A stretch of 64,000 nt of DNA, taken from positions 1 through 64,000 of the forward strand of contig RAZD01000008.1 in NCBI GenBank assembly GCA_003612525.1. The letters are read 5' to 3'. This DNA comes from a bacterium C-53. GTDB lineage: Bacteria > Bacillota > Clostridia > Lachnospirales > Lachnospiraceae. Of the stretch, positions 1-7,748 are shown piece after piece. Position 1 is the first letter of the stretch; each line of letters begins with the position of its first letter. The position numbers and the translations under genes were made by a program. The notes beneath the pieces are model-generated. The model had not been told where the DNA came from. It saw nothing but the letters and a program-made list of their open reading frames with translations, and did no database searches.

Positions 1-2
1 CA

Positions 3-170
3 ACAGACTGGGAAGGGTTTGTAAGGGGGCTTGCAAACATCCGGTATGAAGGGGCGCTGAGTTTTGAGACGTCGCCTGTGCTGACATCGTTTCCGGATAC
101 CCTGAAACCAGATGTGTTGTCCTTTATTGCAAAGATCGGAAGAGATTTGGCAGGGAAATGTAAAGAGTGA
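3..170 (+). CDS. Sugar phosphate isomerase/epimerase, C-terminal fragment (partial)
   Basis: The open frame enters from the left edge in frame 3 and ends with TGA at 168-170, giving the last 55 residues. The pattern DWEGFVRGLANIRYEGALSFE matches the last strand of xylose-isomerase-like TIM barrels (AP endonuclease family 2), where a Trp-Glu and a late 'GxLSFE' strand carry a metal-binding Glu. Such enzymes isomerise or epimerise sugar phosphates or inositols. The substrate cannot be told from this fragment. The 5' part lies outside the window. Confidence 0.7.
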   Translation, partial: TDWEGFVRGLANIRYEGALSFETSPVLTSFPDTLKPDVLSFIAKIGRDLAGKCKE

Positions 171-306
171 GAGGAATAGATTGAAAGTCCTGATTTTTTA
201 ATCGTCTAATTTGTGCTGACGCCCCCCGATTTGTGGGTTGTTGGCAGCGTGGATGATTCGTATGGATATTTTATGATGCCGGAACCGGCATTTATTAAGA
301 AAAGGG

Positions 307-335
307 AAAAGGCAGCCATTTACTGGCTGCCTTTT
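307..335. terminator. Bidirectional Rho-independent terminator
   Basis: A 12-bp perfect stem, AAAAGGCAGCCA with TGGCTGCCTTTT around a 5-base loop, carries A and T tracts on both sides. It lies about 140 bases past the isomerase stop. The remaining 171-566 stretch holds no credible gene: it is AT-rich and contains a small TGCCGG-AA-CCGGCA hairpin near 278. Confidence 0.8.
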
Positions 336-566
336 AAGGAGAGTATATTGTCGATTCATCGACAAGAGGGATTTATCAAATAATGTCAAAAGATAATGAG
401 GGGTTATCTTTCAACGAATGTAATCTTTTGTTTATGCTAATGAGTATAAGGGATAATTGTGTACAAATGGTGTTCAATTTTTTAAGTTAGTATGAATATG
501 GAATTAAATAAGAATAAATTCATTTTATATTTTTTTTATGATTCTAATGTTTTTATAGATTTGCTC

Positions 567-595
567 TTGCATTTTTTTTCTAAATGCGCTATACT
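567..595 (+). promoter_or_regulatory. Promoter of tRNA-Pro
   Basis: TTGCAT (567-572) and TATACT (590-595) are separated by exactly 17 bases. The -10 box lies 31 bases before the mature tRNA. Confidence 0.75.
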
Positions 596-626
596 AACAT
601 TCGTCAGTTGTAAAATGGATGACAAT

Positions 627-701
627 CGGGGTGTGGCTCAGTTTGGCTAGAGCGCTACCTTAGGGAGGTAGAGGCCGCGTGTTCGAATCACGTCACTCCG
701 A
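627..701 (+). tRNA. tRNA-Pro(AGG)
   Basis: A full cloverleaf can be drawn. The acceptor stem is CGGGGTG/CACTCCG with one G-U pair, the D stem GCTC/GAGC, the anticodon stem CTACC/GGTAG with loop TTAGGGA (anticodon AGG, reading CCU), and the T loop TTCGAAT. The discriminator is A and CCA is not encoded. An A at position 34 in a proline tRNA is uncommon in bacteria and would be expected to be deaminated to inosine by TadA. Confidence 0.93.
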
Positions 702-717
702 TTCAAATGAATTGTGG

Positions 718-753
718 AAATACCGCAGAATCAGAAGATTTTGCGGTATTTTT
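718..753 (+). terminator. Terminator after tRNA-Pro
   Basis: AAATACCGCA pairs with TGCGGTATTT around an inner AATC/GATT stem, followed by TTTG. Confidence 0.8.
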
Positions 754-858
754 GCGTTATGGAGCAGAGGCTGCCAGATGAAAATATGGGAAACAAGGTG
801 TCAGGCTTCTGCGAGTATGATAAAGGGAATTTTTTAGAATAATTTTATAATTGATACA

Positions 859-887
859 TTGCATTAGCTCACATGAAAGTATAGTAT
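859..887 (+). promoter_or_regulatory. Promoter of flavodoxin-like gene
   Basis: TTGCAT (859-864), a 17-base spacer and TAGTAT (882-887) lie 41 bases before the start codon of the downstream gene. Confidence 0.55.
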
Positions 888-927
888 TATAGATAGAGCA
901 TATAATATACAGAAAGGGTGTCAGGGA

Positions 928-1431
928 ATGCTTGAGTATGCTGTTTTGTATCATAGTGAAACAGGAAATACGGCGAAGATTGCTTCCGCGATTTTTTCAC
1001 AGCTTCCGGGGAAGTCGAAAGATTTGATGCAGATTAATCTTTCGGAGCCGATTCCTGAGGCGGCTGTTTATTTTGTCGGGTTTTCCGTGAACAGGGGAAC
1101 CTGCTGCATGGAAGTTGCAGATCTGCTAAGCGAACTGCATGAAAAGAAAGTTTCGCTTTTTGCAACTTGCGGTGCGAATCCGATTCCGGAATATATAAAG
1201 GAAGTGGAGAGCAAGGTGAAAGTGTGGCTTGACGATGATAATGAATACTGCGGTTTTTTTCTGTGCCAGGGCAGAATGCAGGCAAAAGCACGCGACAGAT
1301 GGGAAGGGATACGCAATAAAGAAAATGCACGTCATATTGACGCGATGCTTCGCAATTTCGAGGAAGCAAAGCTTCATCCTTCGACCGAAGATCTGAAGAA
1401 TGCAATAGAATTTGCAAAAGCAAGGATTTAA
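928..1431 (+). CDS. Flavodoxin family protein
   Basis: A 167-residue soluble protein that begins with the FMN phosphate-binding loop signature, YHSETGNTAKIASAI (residues 8-22), as in flavodoxins that shuttle single electrons. A second flavodoxin-like strand, VYFVGFSVNRGTCC, follows near residue 47. The C-terminal part is rich in Lys/Glu helix and lacks a second domain. The start is preceded by AAAGGGTG. The gene stands alone between its own promoter and terminator, so its redox partner is not revealed by context. The overall plan resembles the small flavodoxin subunit (BilS) of bilirubin reductase loci, but no BilR-like reductase is nearby, so that reading is only a possibility. Confidence 0.85.
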   Translation: MLEYAVLYHSETGNTAKIASAIFSQLPGKSKDLMQINLSEPIPEAAVYFVGFSVNRGTCCMEVADLLSELHEKKVSLFATCGANPIPEYIKEVESKVKVWLDDDNEYCGFFLCQGRMQAKARDRWEGIRNKENARHIDAMLRNFEEAKLHPSTEDLKNAIEFAKARI

Positions 1432-1453
1432 TCATAAATCACTTGCTTTTTTT
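1417..1453 (+). terminator. Terminator of flavodoxin gene
   Basis: AAAGCAAG/CTTGCTTT with an inner GATTTA/TAAATC stem and a run of seven T. It overlaps the last codons of the gene. Confidence 0.85.
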
Positions 1454-1517
1454 AATTAAGTATACTATTATGTATGAATGCAGCGATGGAAAACGTTTTC
1501 CGAACAGGAGGTAAATC

Positions 1518-3281
1518 ATGGATTTTAATGCGGTATATCACAGGGCAAACGATAATTTTTGTTATCCGCTTGATAAGGACAAGCTGGTCATTAATATCAA
1601 GACGGGGTACGATGTAAAATATGTCAATATTATTCAGGGCGACCCATTTCGGGCGGGTATCCTGGGCGGCGGCGAGACGTGGTATGGGGATGCCGTCAAT
1701 ATTCCGTTTAAAAAGCGTCTGAAAAATCAGTTGTGGTGGACAACCACAATTGAACCGGAGTATAAGCGTCTTAAATATTTCTTTGAATTGCAGACGGAGC
1801 ATGAAAAGTGGTTTTACTTTGAGGATGGTTTTGTGTCGGAAGCACAGATGCAGCTGGAAGGCAGGAGCCGTCAGTGTTTTGTTTTTCCGTGGATGAATCC
1901 CGCTGATATTCCGGTCACGCCTTCGTGGGTGAATGATACGATATGGTATCAGATATTCCCTGAGCGTTTCTGTAACGGCGACCCGTCGATTAATCCGGAA
2001 GGGACGCTGCCGTGGAGAAATAGGGGTTCGGTTACAAATGAAGAGTTCTTCGGCGGTGATTTGGAAGGAATCATCCATAAGCTTGACTATTTGAAGGAAC
2101 TTGGCGTTTCCGGACTGTACCTGACGCCTGTCAATGAGTCACCGACCTCTCATAAATACGACACAACGGATTATAAGAAGATAGACCCTCATTTCGGATC
2201 GGAAGATACAATGCGCACGCTCGTAAAGGAGGCGCATAATCGGGGAATTCGTGTCATGCTTGACGGCGTATTTAATCATACGGGTGAAAATTTTGCGCCG
2301 TGGCAGGATGTCCGGGAAAAAGGGCCGGAATCACCGTACTGGGACTGGTTTATGGTAAATGAATGGCCTTTTCATAATGAGGACGGTGGATGTGCAAAGA
2401 ATAAGCAGTATTATACCTTCGCTTTCTATGACACTATGCCAAAATTGAATACAAGCAATCCTTCCATACGAAAATATCTTCTGGAAGTCTGTGAAAGCTG
2501 GGTCAGGGATTACGATGTGGACGGTATCCGTCTTGACGTGGCAAATGAGATCTCGCATGTATTTTGCAAGGAACTTCGAATTCACCTGAAAGCGATCAAG
2601 CCGGACCTTTATATTCTGGGAGAAATATGGCATGATGCGATGCCGTGGCTTAGAGGAGATGAATTCGATGCGGTTATGAATTATCCTCTTGGAGAGAGCA
2701 TTAAGGATTTCTGGATAGACAAAAGTCTTACAAATGAAGATTTTGAATTTACGATTAACCGGTGTTATACGGGCTATATGCAGCAGACAAATGATGTTTT
2801 ATTTAACCTGCTTGACTCCCATGATACGAAGAGACTGCGTTCCGACGTGAAAAATCTGGATGAGTATTTTCAGCAGCTTGCCGTATTATTTACGATGCCG
2901 GGCAGCCCGTGCATTTATTACGGGACAGAAATTGCAATGGAAGGAAATTACGACCCTGACTGCAGGCGGTGTATGCCGTGGGAAGACATTGAGGCAGGCA
3001 TGTATGAGGAGCGGATGGAAATTGTAAAGAGCCTCCTTCACCTTCGGATGCGTGAGCCGCTTCTTCGCAACCGAAATTTTCATTTTCCGAATAGAATTAA
3101 CAGGCCGCGGGTGATTGAGTTCAATAAAATCGGCTGGATGGATAATTACGTGGAGATTATCATAAATTGTGAAGAGGAAGATATTGAAGTTGAGAAGACG
3201 GGAGAACTTCTTTTTTCAAGACATTATATTGATAATACGCTGCTTAGAAACGGGATTATTATCCGAAAAATTCATACGTAA
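1518..3281 (+). CDS. Glycoside hydrolase family 13 (neopullulanase/cyclomaltodextrinase-like)
   Basis: A 587-residue cytoplasmic alpha-glucan hydrolase with no signal peptide. An N-terminal beta domain of about 130 residues, of the type found in maltogenic amylases and neopullulanases, precedes the GH13 barrel. The conserved GH13 regions are all present: DGVFNHTG; GIRLDVANE with the nucleophile Asp near residue 340; ILGEIWHD with the acid/base Glu near 369; and LLDSHDTKR with the stabilising Asp near 435. A short C-terminal beta domain ends the protein. It probably cleaves imported maltodextrins or cyclodextrins. AGGAGG lies 7 bases before the start. No sugar transporter lies beside it. Exact linkage specificity cannot be read from the motifs. 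Confidence 0.92.
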   Translation: MDFNAVYHRANDNFCYPLDKDKLVINIKTGYDVKYVNIIQGDPFRAGILGGGETWYGDAVNIPFKKRLKNQLWWTTTIEPEYKRLKYFFELQTEHEKWFYFEDGFVSEAQMQLEGRSRQCFVFPWMNPADIPVTPSWVNDTIWYQIFPERFCNGDPSINPEGTLPWRNRGSVTNEEFFGGDLEGIIHKLDYLKELGVSGLYLTPVNESPTSHKYDTTDYKKIDPHFGSEDTMRTLVKEAHNRGIRVMLDGVFNHTGENFAPWQDVREKGPESPYWDWFMVNEWPFHNEDGGCAKNKQYYTFAFYDTMPKLNTSNPSIRKYLLEVCESWVRDYDVDGIRLDVANEISHVFCKELRIHLKAIKPDLYILGEIWHDAMPWLRGDEFDAVMNYPLGESIKDFWIDKSLTNEDFEFTINRCYTGYMQQTNDVLFNLLDSHDTKRLRSDVKNLDEYFQQLAVLFTMPGSPCIYYGTEIAMEGNYDPDCRRCMPWEDIEAGMYEERMEIVKSLLHLRMREPLLRNRNFHFPNRINRPRVIEFNKIGWMDNYVEIIINCEEEDIEVEKTGELLFSRHYIDNTLLRNGIIIRKIHT

Positions 3282-3354
3282 ATAAAAATTGTATGCATAA
3301 ATAAGGTTACTTGTCCATATACTATATCATAATGAAGGATGCAGGAGGAAAATT

Positions 3355-3597
3355 ATGGCAAGAGGACCTAAAAAATCATTGGAAGACAAAATAAAAGAGA
3401 AAGAAGAACTGATTCAGGGGCTTAAGCGGCGCATAAAGGCGGAGCAGGAAGAACTGGACGCTTTAAGCGCCGAAAAGCGGAATCAGGAGCTTGCTGCAAT
3501 CAGCAGTCTGATAGAAGCAGCGGGAATTAAGCCGGAGCAGGCAGTGGAAATATTGAAAGAATATGTAGAAGAGTGCAAAGAAGAGCAGAGTGCATAG
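3355..3597 (+). CDS. Small coiled-coil protein, unknown function
   Basis: 80 residues with a good site (GGAGGA, about 8 bases upstream). The N-terminus is basic (ARGPKKS) and is followed by a charged coiled coil (about residues 8-48) and a short helical C-terminus that reads like a small helix-bundle (IEAAGIKPEQAVEILKEY). The layout resembles short coiled-coil proteins of the DUF4315 kind found on mobile elements, but I do not assign it. It has its own terminator and stands as a single gene between GH13 and tRNA-Leu. Confidence 0.75.
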   Translation: MARGPKKSLEDKIKEKEELIQGLKRRIKAEQEELDALSAEKRNQELAAISSLIEAAGIKPEQAVEILKEYVEECKEEQSA

Positions 3598-3613
3598 CAC
3601 GCTGCTCTTCTTT
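3577..3613. terminator. Bidirectional terminator between small ORF and tRNA-Leu
   Basis: AAAGAAGAGCAG pairs perfectly with CTGCTCTTCTTT around a loop that itself holds an imperfect stem. It serves the plus-strand gene and the minus-strand tRNA. Confidence 0.85.
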
Positions 3614-3618
3614 CTATA

Positions 3619-3702
3619 TGCAGGAGATGGGACTTGAACCCACACGATATTGCTACCACAGGCACCTGAAGCCTGCGCGTCTGCCAATTCCGCCACTCCT
3701 GC
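3619..3702 (-). tRNA. tRNA-Leu(CAG)
   Basis: A class II tRNA of 84 bases. The acceptor stem is GCAGGAG/CTCCTGC, the anticodon stem CAGGC/GCCTG with loop TTCAGGT (anticodon CAG), followed by a long variable arm and the T loop TTCAAGT. Discriminator A. Confidence 0.93.
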
Positions 3703-3924
3703 GTTCATTATCGGGTGCCTTACGTGGCAACCACAACTAGTATTCTATCGCCTTTTTTATGAAATGTCAATTGTTTTTTGAAAATTTATTATATAAAATA
3801 GAAAAAGGCTATCCGGAGCTGATTTGAGAAATCTGAAATCGACGAATAAATGACGTATTTCACAAAAAGAAAGCGATTCATTCTTTCTATTTTTCACAAA
3901 AATTGGAGAAAAAATAAAAAAATC

Positions 3925-3954
3925 CTGACAATATGTGGGTTGGAGTGATACAAT
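3925..3954 (+). promoter_or_regulatory. Promoter of CarD-like gene
   Basis: CTGACA (3925-3930) and TACAAT (3949-3954) are 18 bases apart, leaving a leader of about 70 bases. The stretch 3703-3924 has no gene and is AT-rich. Confidence 0.5.
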
Positions 3955-4031
3955 GAAACAAAGGGGAATAAGGCGGTAAGCGTCATGATTTGTTGTCGAA
4001 AACAGCACCAACAGAAAGGTAAAGGTGTGAA

Positions 4032-4535
4032 ATGTTTGAAAAAGGTGATTATATTGTTTATGGTGCGGCAGGTATTTGTCAGGTAAAAGAAATCGGAACA
4101 TTAAGTATGAAGGCGGCAGACAAGGACAGGCTTTATTACACACTGGAGCCGCTGAACAGTAAGGGAAGTTCAGTTTATACTCCGGTTGATAATACCAAAG
4201 TAGTAATCAGAAGAATCCTTTCAAAAAAAGAAGCGGAACAGCTCATTTGTGATATACCTCATATAGAGGCGTTATGGGTGGAAAATGATAAGCAGAGAGA
4301 GCAGGTCTACAGGGAAAGTGCACGCAAATGTGATTGCAGAGAGTGGATTCGGATTATCAAGACGCTTTATTTAAGAAAGCAGGACCGGATTGCGCATGGA
4401 AAAAAGGTTACGGCGACGGATGAGAGGTATCTTCATATGGCGGAGGAAAGCCTTTATTCGGAACTGTCCATTCCGCTGGGCGTGGAGAAGGAGAGGATGG
4501 CAGATTATATTACGGAAAGAGTTGCAAACAGATAA
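4032..4535 (+). CDS. CarD family transcriptional regulator
   Basis: A 167-residue protein. The N-terminal 60 residues, beginning MFEKGDYIVYGAAGICQV, form the CarD/CdnL/TRCF RNA polymerase interaction domain, which binds the beta-subunit lobe. The C-terminal helical part (with the basic segment CREWIRIIKTLYLRKQDR) is the DNA-minor-groove-contacting domain of this family. Such proteins stabilise open promoter complexes, often at rRNA and housekeeping promoters. The gene lies 18 bases upstream of the fchA-folD fusion and probably shares its transcript. AAAGGTG precedes the ATG. Confidence 0.9.
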   Translation: MFEKGDYIVYGAAGICQVKEIGTLSMKAADKDRLYYTLEPLNSKGSSVYTPVDNTKVVIRRILSKKEAEQLICDIPHIEALWVENDKQREQVYRESARKCDCREWIRIIKTLYLRKQDRIAHGKKVTATDERYLHMAEESLYSELSIPLGVEKERMADYITERVANR

Positions 4536-4553
4536 AAGAGGAGGAAATTGCAC

Positions 4554-6005
4554 ATGGAAAAGTTTATCGAGGATTTAGCGTCGGCAAAGCCGGCGCCGGG
4601 TGGCGGCGGAGCAAGCGCTTTGATTGGCTCCTTGAGCGCGGCGCTTTGCTCAATGGTTGCAAATCTTACAACCGGGAAAAAGAAATATGCCGCGTATCAG
4701 GAAGAGATAGAAAAAATAATTGAAGAGGCGGGAGCCGTTTCAAAACGTCTGTATTGTCTGATTCAGGCAGATGCAGAGGTATTTGAACCGCTTGCGGCAG
4801 CTTACGGGATTCCAAAAGAGGAGCCGGGAAGAGATGCGGTGCTTGAGGAGGCGCTGAAAAAGGCGGCATCAGTGCCGTTAGAGATTATGAAGGTGACAGA
4901 TGCAATGATTCCGATGTTAGAAGCGCTTTTGGTGAAGGGAAGCAGGCTTGCGGTGAGTGATGTCGGTGTTGCGGCGTCGGCGGCAAAGGCGGCTTTGGAA
5001 GGCGCTGTTATGAATGTCTATATTAACACAAAACTTATGAAGGACAGGGAATATGCATCAAAGCTTAATCAAGAGGCGGATGAAATTCTAAAAAGCGGCC
5101 GGGGCAGATGTACGGCCGTATATGAAGCGGTGGCAGATCAGATAGCTGCGAAGGAAGAAACGGATGCGTCGGAGCTTCGGGGGATGCCGGTTGTTAAGAA
5201 GCTTCTTGCCGGATTAAAAGAGGAAACGGAATCGCTTGCGGAGCGGGGAATTGTTCCGAAGCTCAGTGTGATACGTGTAGGTGCGAGAGAAGATGACCTT
5301 TCCTATGAAAGAGGATTGAAAAAACGTTTTGAGGCAGCCGGAGCGGTTACGGAGACGATTGAGCTTCCTCCTTCTGTGACGCAGGAAGAGATTGAAGCAA
5401 AGGTGAAAGAACTGGATGCAGATGCAGGTGTACATGGGATTATGGTATTCCGGCCTCTCCCGAGGAATCTTTCAGAGCAGAAGATTAAGAACCTGATCTC
5501 TCCACGTAAGGATGTGGACTGCATGGGAGATCAGAATTATGCGCATTTGTTTGCACAGGATGGAGAGGGGTATCCGCCCTGTACTCCGCAGGCAGTGATT
5601 GAAATGCTTGATTATTATGACATCGACCTTGAGGGAAAAAGGGTTGTAATCGCAGGGCGCAGCATGGTAGTCGGAAAACCGCTGGCTATGCTGGCGCTTA
5701 AGAGAAATGCGACCGTGACAGTCTGCCATACAAAGACGAAAAATCTCGCACAGGAATGCAAAAATGCGGATATTATATTTGCATGCGCAGGTGTGGCACG
5801 CATGATAAATGAAAACTTTGTGCGTGGGGGCCAGATTGTGATTGATGTCGGCATTAATATGGATGAGAACGGGCTTTGTGGTGATGTGGATTATGAATCG
5901 GTCAGGCACATTGTAGATTCGGTTACTCCTGTACCCGGAGGGGTAGGGACTGTGACTACATCGGTGCTTTTAAAACATACAATTCTAAGCGCTCTTAAAA
6001 GCTGA
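4554..6005 (+). CDS. folD: Formimidoyl-THF cyclodeaminase-like (FchA) domain fused to methylene-THF dehydrogenase (FolD)
   Basis: A 483-residue two-domain folate enzyme. Residues 1-195 form a cyclodeaminase/cyclohydrolase domain with the PAPGGGGASA loop. Residues 200-483 form a FolD domain with GRSMVVGKP (NAD(P) loop) and VTPVPGGVGTVT. In the FolD half the usual YxxxK reads YERGL, so the cyclohydrolase Lys is Leu (about residue 255), and the usual VQLPLP reads VFRPLP, so the partner Gln is Phe (about 299). The KDVD acid is kept. From known FolD enzymology this predicts a dehydrogenase-only domain, with the FchA half doing methenyl-THF cyclohydrolysis. I chose ATG 4554 because AGAGGAGGA lies 8 bases before it. 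A TTG two codons earlier would sit too close. Confidence 0.92.
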   Translation: MEKFIEDLASAKPAPGGGGASALIGSLSAALCSMVANLTTGKKKYAAYQEEIEKIIEEAGAVSKRLYCLIQADAEVFEPLAAAYGIPKEEPGRDAVLEEALKKAASVPLEIMKVTDAMIPMLEALLVKGSRLAVSDVGVAASAAKAALEGAVMNVYINTKLMKDREYASKLNQEADEILKSGRGRCTAVYEAVADQIAAKEETDASELRGMPVVKKLLAGLKEETESLAERGIVPKLSVIRVGAREDDLSYERGLKKRFEAAGAVTETIELPPSVTQEEIEAKVKELDADAGVHGIMVFRPLPRNLSEQKIKNLISPRKDVDCMGDQNYAHLFAQDGEGYPPCTPQAVIEMLDYYDIDLEGKRVVIAGRSMVVGKPLAMLALKRNATVTVCHTKTKNLAQECKNADIIFACAGVARMINENFVRGGQIVIDVGINMDENGLCGDVDYESVRHIVDSVTPVPGGVGTVTTSVLLKHTILSALKS

Positions 6006-6026
6006 GCGAATGGCATATGGATATAA

Positions 6027-6058
6027 AAACGGCGGCAGAATCTTTTCTGCCGCCGTTT
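6027..6058. terminator. Bidirectional terminator between folD and FliD-like gene
   Basis: A 14-bp perfect stem, AAACGGCGGCAGAA with TTCTGCCGCCGTTT, has a 4-base loop and lies between two convergent genes. Confidence 0.92.
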
Positions 6059-6065
6059 CTATAAA

Positions 6066-6875
6066 TCAGATATAACCATTCCATGCGTCGCCAACGGAAA
6101 AACCGGAGGAAGCATATTTGCCAAGAGCATTGTATGTACCTGCCCTGCGAATATCGTTTTCCGCCATCTTCTCAAGTGTGGAGACACGGGAAGAAATTGT
6201 AGAAGCATACGAACCGGAGCCTTTGAAGAGCGAGGTCAGATCATCTATATTTGAACCTTTTAAGATATCTTTATCAAGAGATAATGTATTGTCGTCATTG
6301 ATTGTAATTCCTACTTCCTTAAGCTTCGATTCATTTGCGGAAGTATACTTAATCAGATTGTTTGTCTGACGCTGCACATTCGCAGAACCTGTATTGCGTC
6401 CTGATTTTATGAGCGCATTATAATTGTCTGCAAAAGATTTAATGCTGTTGTAGATAGCATCTCTGTCATATCCTTTTGTTGTGACAGTCGTGCCATCGTC
6501 ATTCTTGACTGTAATATCTTTTTCTGCGAAAACAGATTTGCTTCCGTTTTTGTTCAGTGCGGCGATGGATGATTTCAATTTCTCCGCATTGCTGTCTACT
6601 TTTGAAAGTTCGGAAGTATATTCTGAAGAAACATCACTTGTTTTTTTGCGGTAAGGATTTCTTTTTTCGGAAGTGGTGGTTTTCTTATCCTCGTCCACTA
6701 CTTTCTTGTAATAAGCTTTCAAAGCTTTTTTATAGCTGCCATTTTTAATGCTCGCATAATCTGCGAGTGTAAAGTTTCCCGTAAGAGAAGATAAACTTGA
6801 TTTATTGTTGGAAGAAAGGCTTGAAAATAAGGAACTGTAATCCATTCTTCCGAACCCTGTGAGTCTTACTGGCAT
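6066..6875 (-). CDS. FliD C-domain-like protein, orphan
   Basis: About 269 residues with no signal peptide, Ser/Lys/Asn rich. The N-terminal 100 residues are low-complexity and charged. From about residue 125 on there is a pattern like the C-terminal part of the flagellar filament cap FliD: IKSFADNYNALI, then KEVGITINDDNTLSLDKDIL, then a stretch ending in coiled coil. No other flagellar gene lies in the window. The second ATG (6875) is preferred over 6881 because AGGAG is 9 bases upstream of it and only 3 from the first. It may be secreted by a route I cannot see, or be a domestic protein that borrowed the fold. The FliD resemblance is by eye only. Confidence 0.8.
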   Translation of the reverse strand: MPVRLTGFGRMDYSSLFSSLSSNNKSSLSSLTGNFTLADYASIKNGSYKKALKAYYKKVVDEDKKTTTSEKRNPYRKKTSDVSSEYTSELSKVDSNAEKLKSSIAALNKNGSKSVFAEKDITVKNDDGTTVTTKGYDRDAIYNSIKSFADNYNALIKSGRNTGSANVQRQTNNLIKYTSANESKLKEVGITINDDNTLSLDKDILKGSNIDDLTSLFKGSGSYASTISSRVSTLEKMAENDIRRAGTYNALGKYASSGFSVGDAWNGYI

Positions 6876-7044
6876 AATCATTCACTCCTTTGATCTTTTG
6901 GTGAGGCTTCCCTGCCTGATTAATTTGAATTTAGAAAATATTTCTTTAAATTATTATCGGCAAATGAATGGAAATATGTTATAATGATTTTGAAGAAAAA
7001 TTGACTTTTTGTTTTCGGTTGAAGATAGAGGAAGGAGAATGTGT

Positions 7045-7332
7045 ATGAAGTGCAGAAGAATACCAATGGAGGCGGAAATGGTTCCGTATGAAATTGGAAA
7101 GGATTATGAGGACGGTTTTGAGTTGTTGGTTGATGTAGTGACAAAGGGATGGATTGTAACGGACGCTCTTGTCAGGATAACACGTCCGGACGGAAAGATT
7201 GTTTGTCCTTATATTAAGAACAGAAGAGGACGTACTTTTATCAATGAAGGGGACTATATTATTCAGGACAGTGATGGTACAAAGCATGTTTGCGGAGCGG
7301 ATAAGATTTTCCATCGCTATGAAAAAGTTTGA
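7045..7332 (+). CDS. Small protein with PGDYG-like C-terminus, unknown function
   Basis: 95 residues from ATG 7045, chosen because GAAGGAG lies 7 bases upstream. An upstream in-frame TTG (7009) and ATG (7039) lack a site. The protein reads as two small beta-rich parts. The second contains INEGDYIIQDSDGTKHVC and ends with KIFHRYEKV, a pattern like the GDY-type domain found in phage and mobile-element proteins. No phage genes surround it. The function is unknown. Confidence 0.75.
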   Translation: MKCRRIPMEAEMVPYEIGKDYEDGFELLVDVVTKGWIVTDALVRITRPDGKIVCPYIKNRRGRTFINEGDYIIQDSDGTKHVCGADKIFHRYEKV

Positions 7333-7421
7333 GGTGTATGTCTGACCAGCGGATTGATAAAGCTTAGAGACTGAGAGGCGTGCGGTTTGACACAGCCTGA
7401 ATAGATTTAAGCAGAATAAAA

Positions 7422-7499
7422 GCGCAACAGTCAGATGTTGTGCGTGTGGGAAAGCGGTGATTCCTCTGGTCGGCAGGAACCGCTTTTCTTCATTTTTTT
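7422..7499 (+). terminator. Two consecutive hairpins, second one a terminator
   Basis: GCGCAACA/TGTTGTGC (7422-7443) is followed by AAAGCGGT with TTCCT pairing to AGGAA and ACCGCTTT (7451-7496), then TTCTTCATTTTTTTC. This lies 90 bases after the preceding gene. The 7333-7560 stretch has no ORF I can support. Confidence 0.6.
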
Positions 7500-7560
7500 C
7501 ACCGGATTCTATCCTGCTTCTGACTTCAAAATAAAATTTGAAAAAAATTTGAAAAACATA

Positions 7561-7589
7561 TTGACATTTATGTTATGAAATGGTATTAT
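7561..7589 (+). promoter_or_regulatory. Promoter of tRNA-Leu(AAG)
   Basis: TTGACA (7561-7566) and TATTAT (7584-7589) with a 17-base spacer lie 37 bases before the tRNA. Confidence 0.8.
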
Positions 7590-7626
7590 TCTATTCACAG
7601 CGTACATAAAACGTCGCGAGCAATAA

Positions 7627-7710
7627 GCGGGAGTGCTGGAATTGGCAGACAGGCAAGACTAAGGATCTTGTGTCTGTATAGACGTGTGGGTTCAAGTCCC
7701 ATCTCCCGCA
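7627..7710 (+). tRNA. tRNA-Leu(AAG)
   Basis: A class II tRNA of 84 bases with acceptor GCGGGAG/CTCCCGC. The anticodon stem is CAAGA/TCTTG with loop CTAAGGA, giving anticodon AAG (codon CUU). It has a long variable arm, T loop TTCAAGT and discriminator A. This is the second tRNA in the window with A34. Confidence 0.93.
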
Positions 7711-7714
7711 CTTG

Positions 7715-7748
7715 AGACCTTGTAAATGTAAAATTTACAAGGTCTTTT
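7715..7748 (+). terminator. Terminator of tRNA-Leu(AAG)
   Basis: A 13-bp perfect stem AGACCTTGTAAAT/ATTTACAAGGTCT with a 5-base loop, then TTT. Confidence 0.85.

Noticed and set aside
3955-4553. Tetrahydrofolate riboswitch for the FchA-FolD gene
   Set aside because: The gap before the gene is 18 bases and the CarD leader of about 70 bases shows no matching structure.
7045-7332. Prophage remnant
   Set aside because: The GDY-type domain occurs in phage proteins, but no integrase, capsid or tail gene lies near, and the gene has an ordinary ribosome site.
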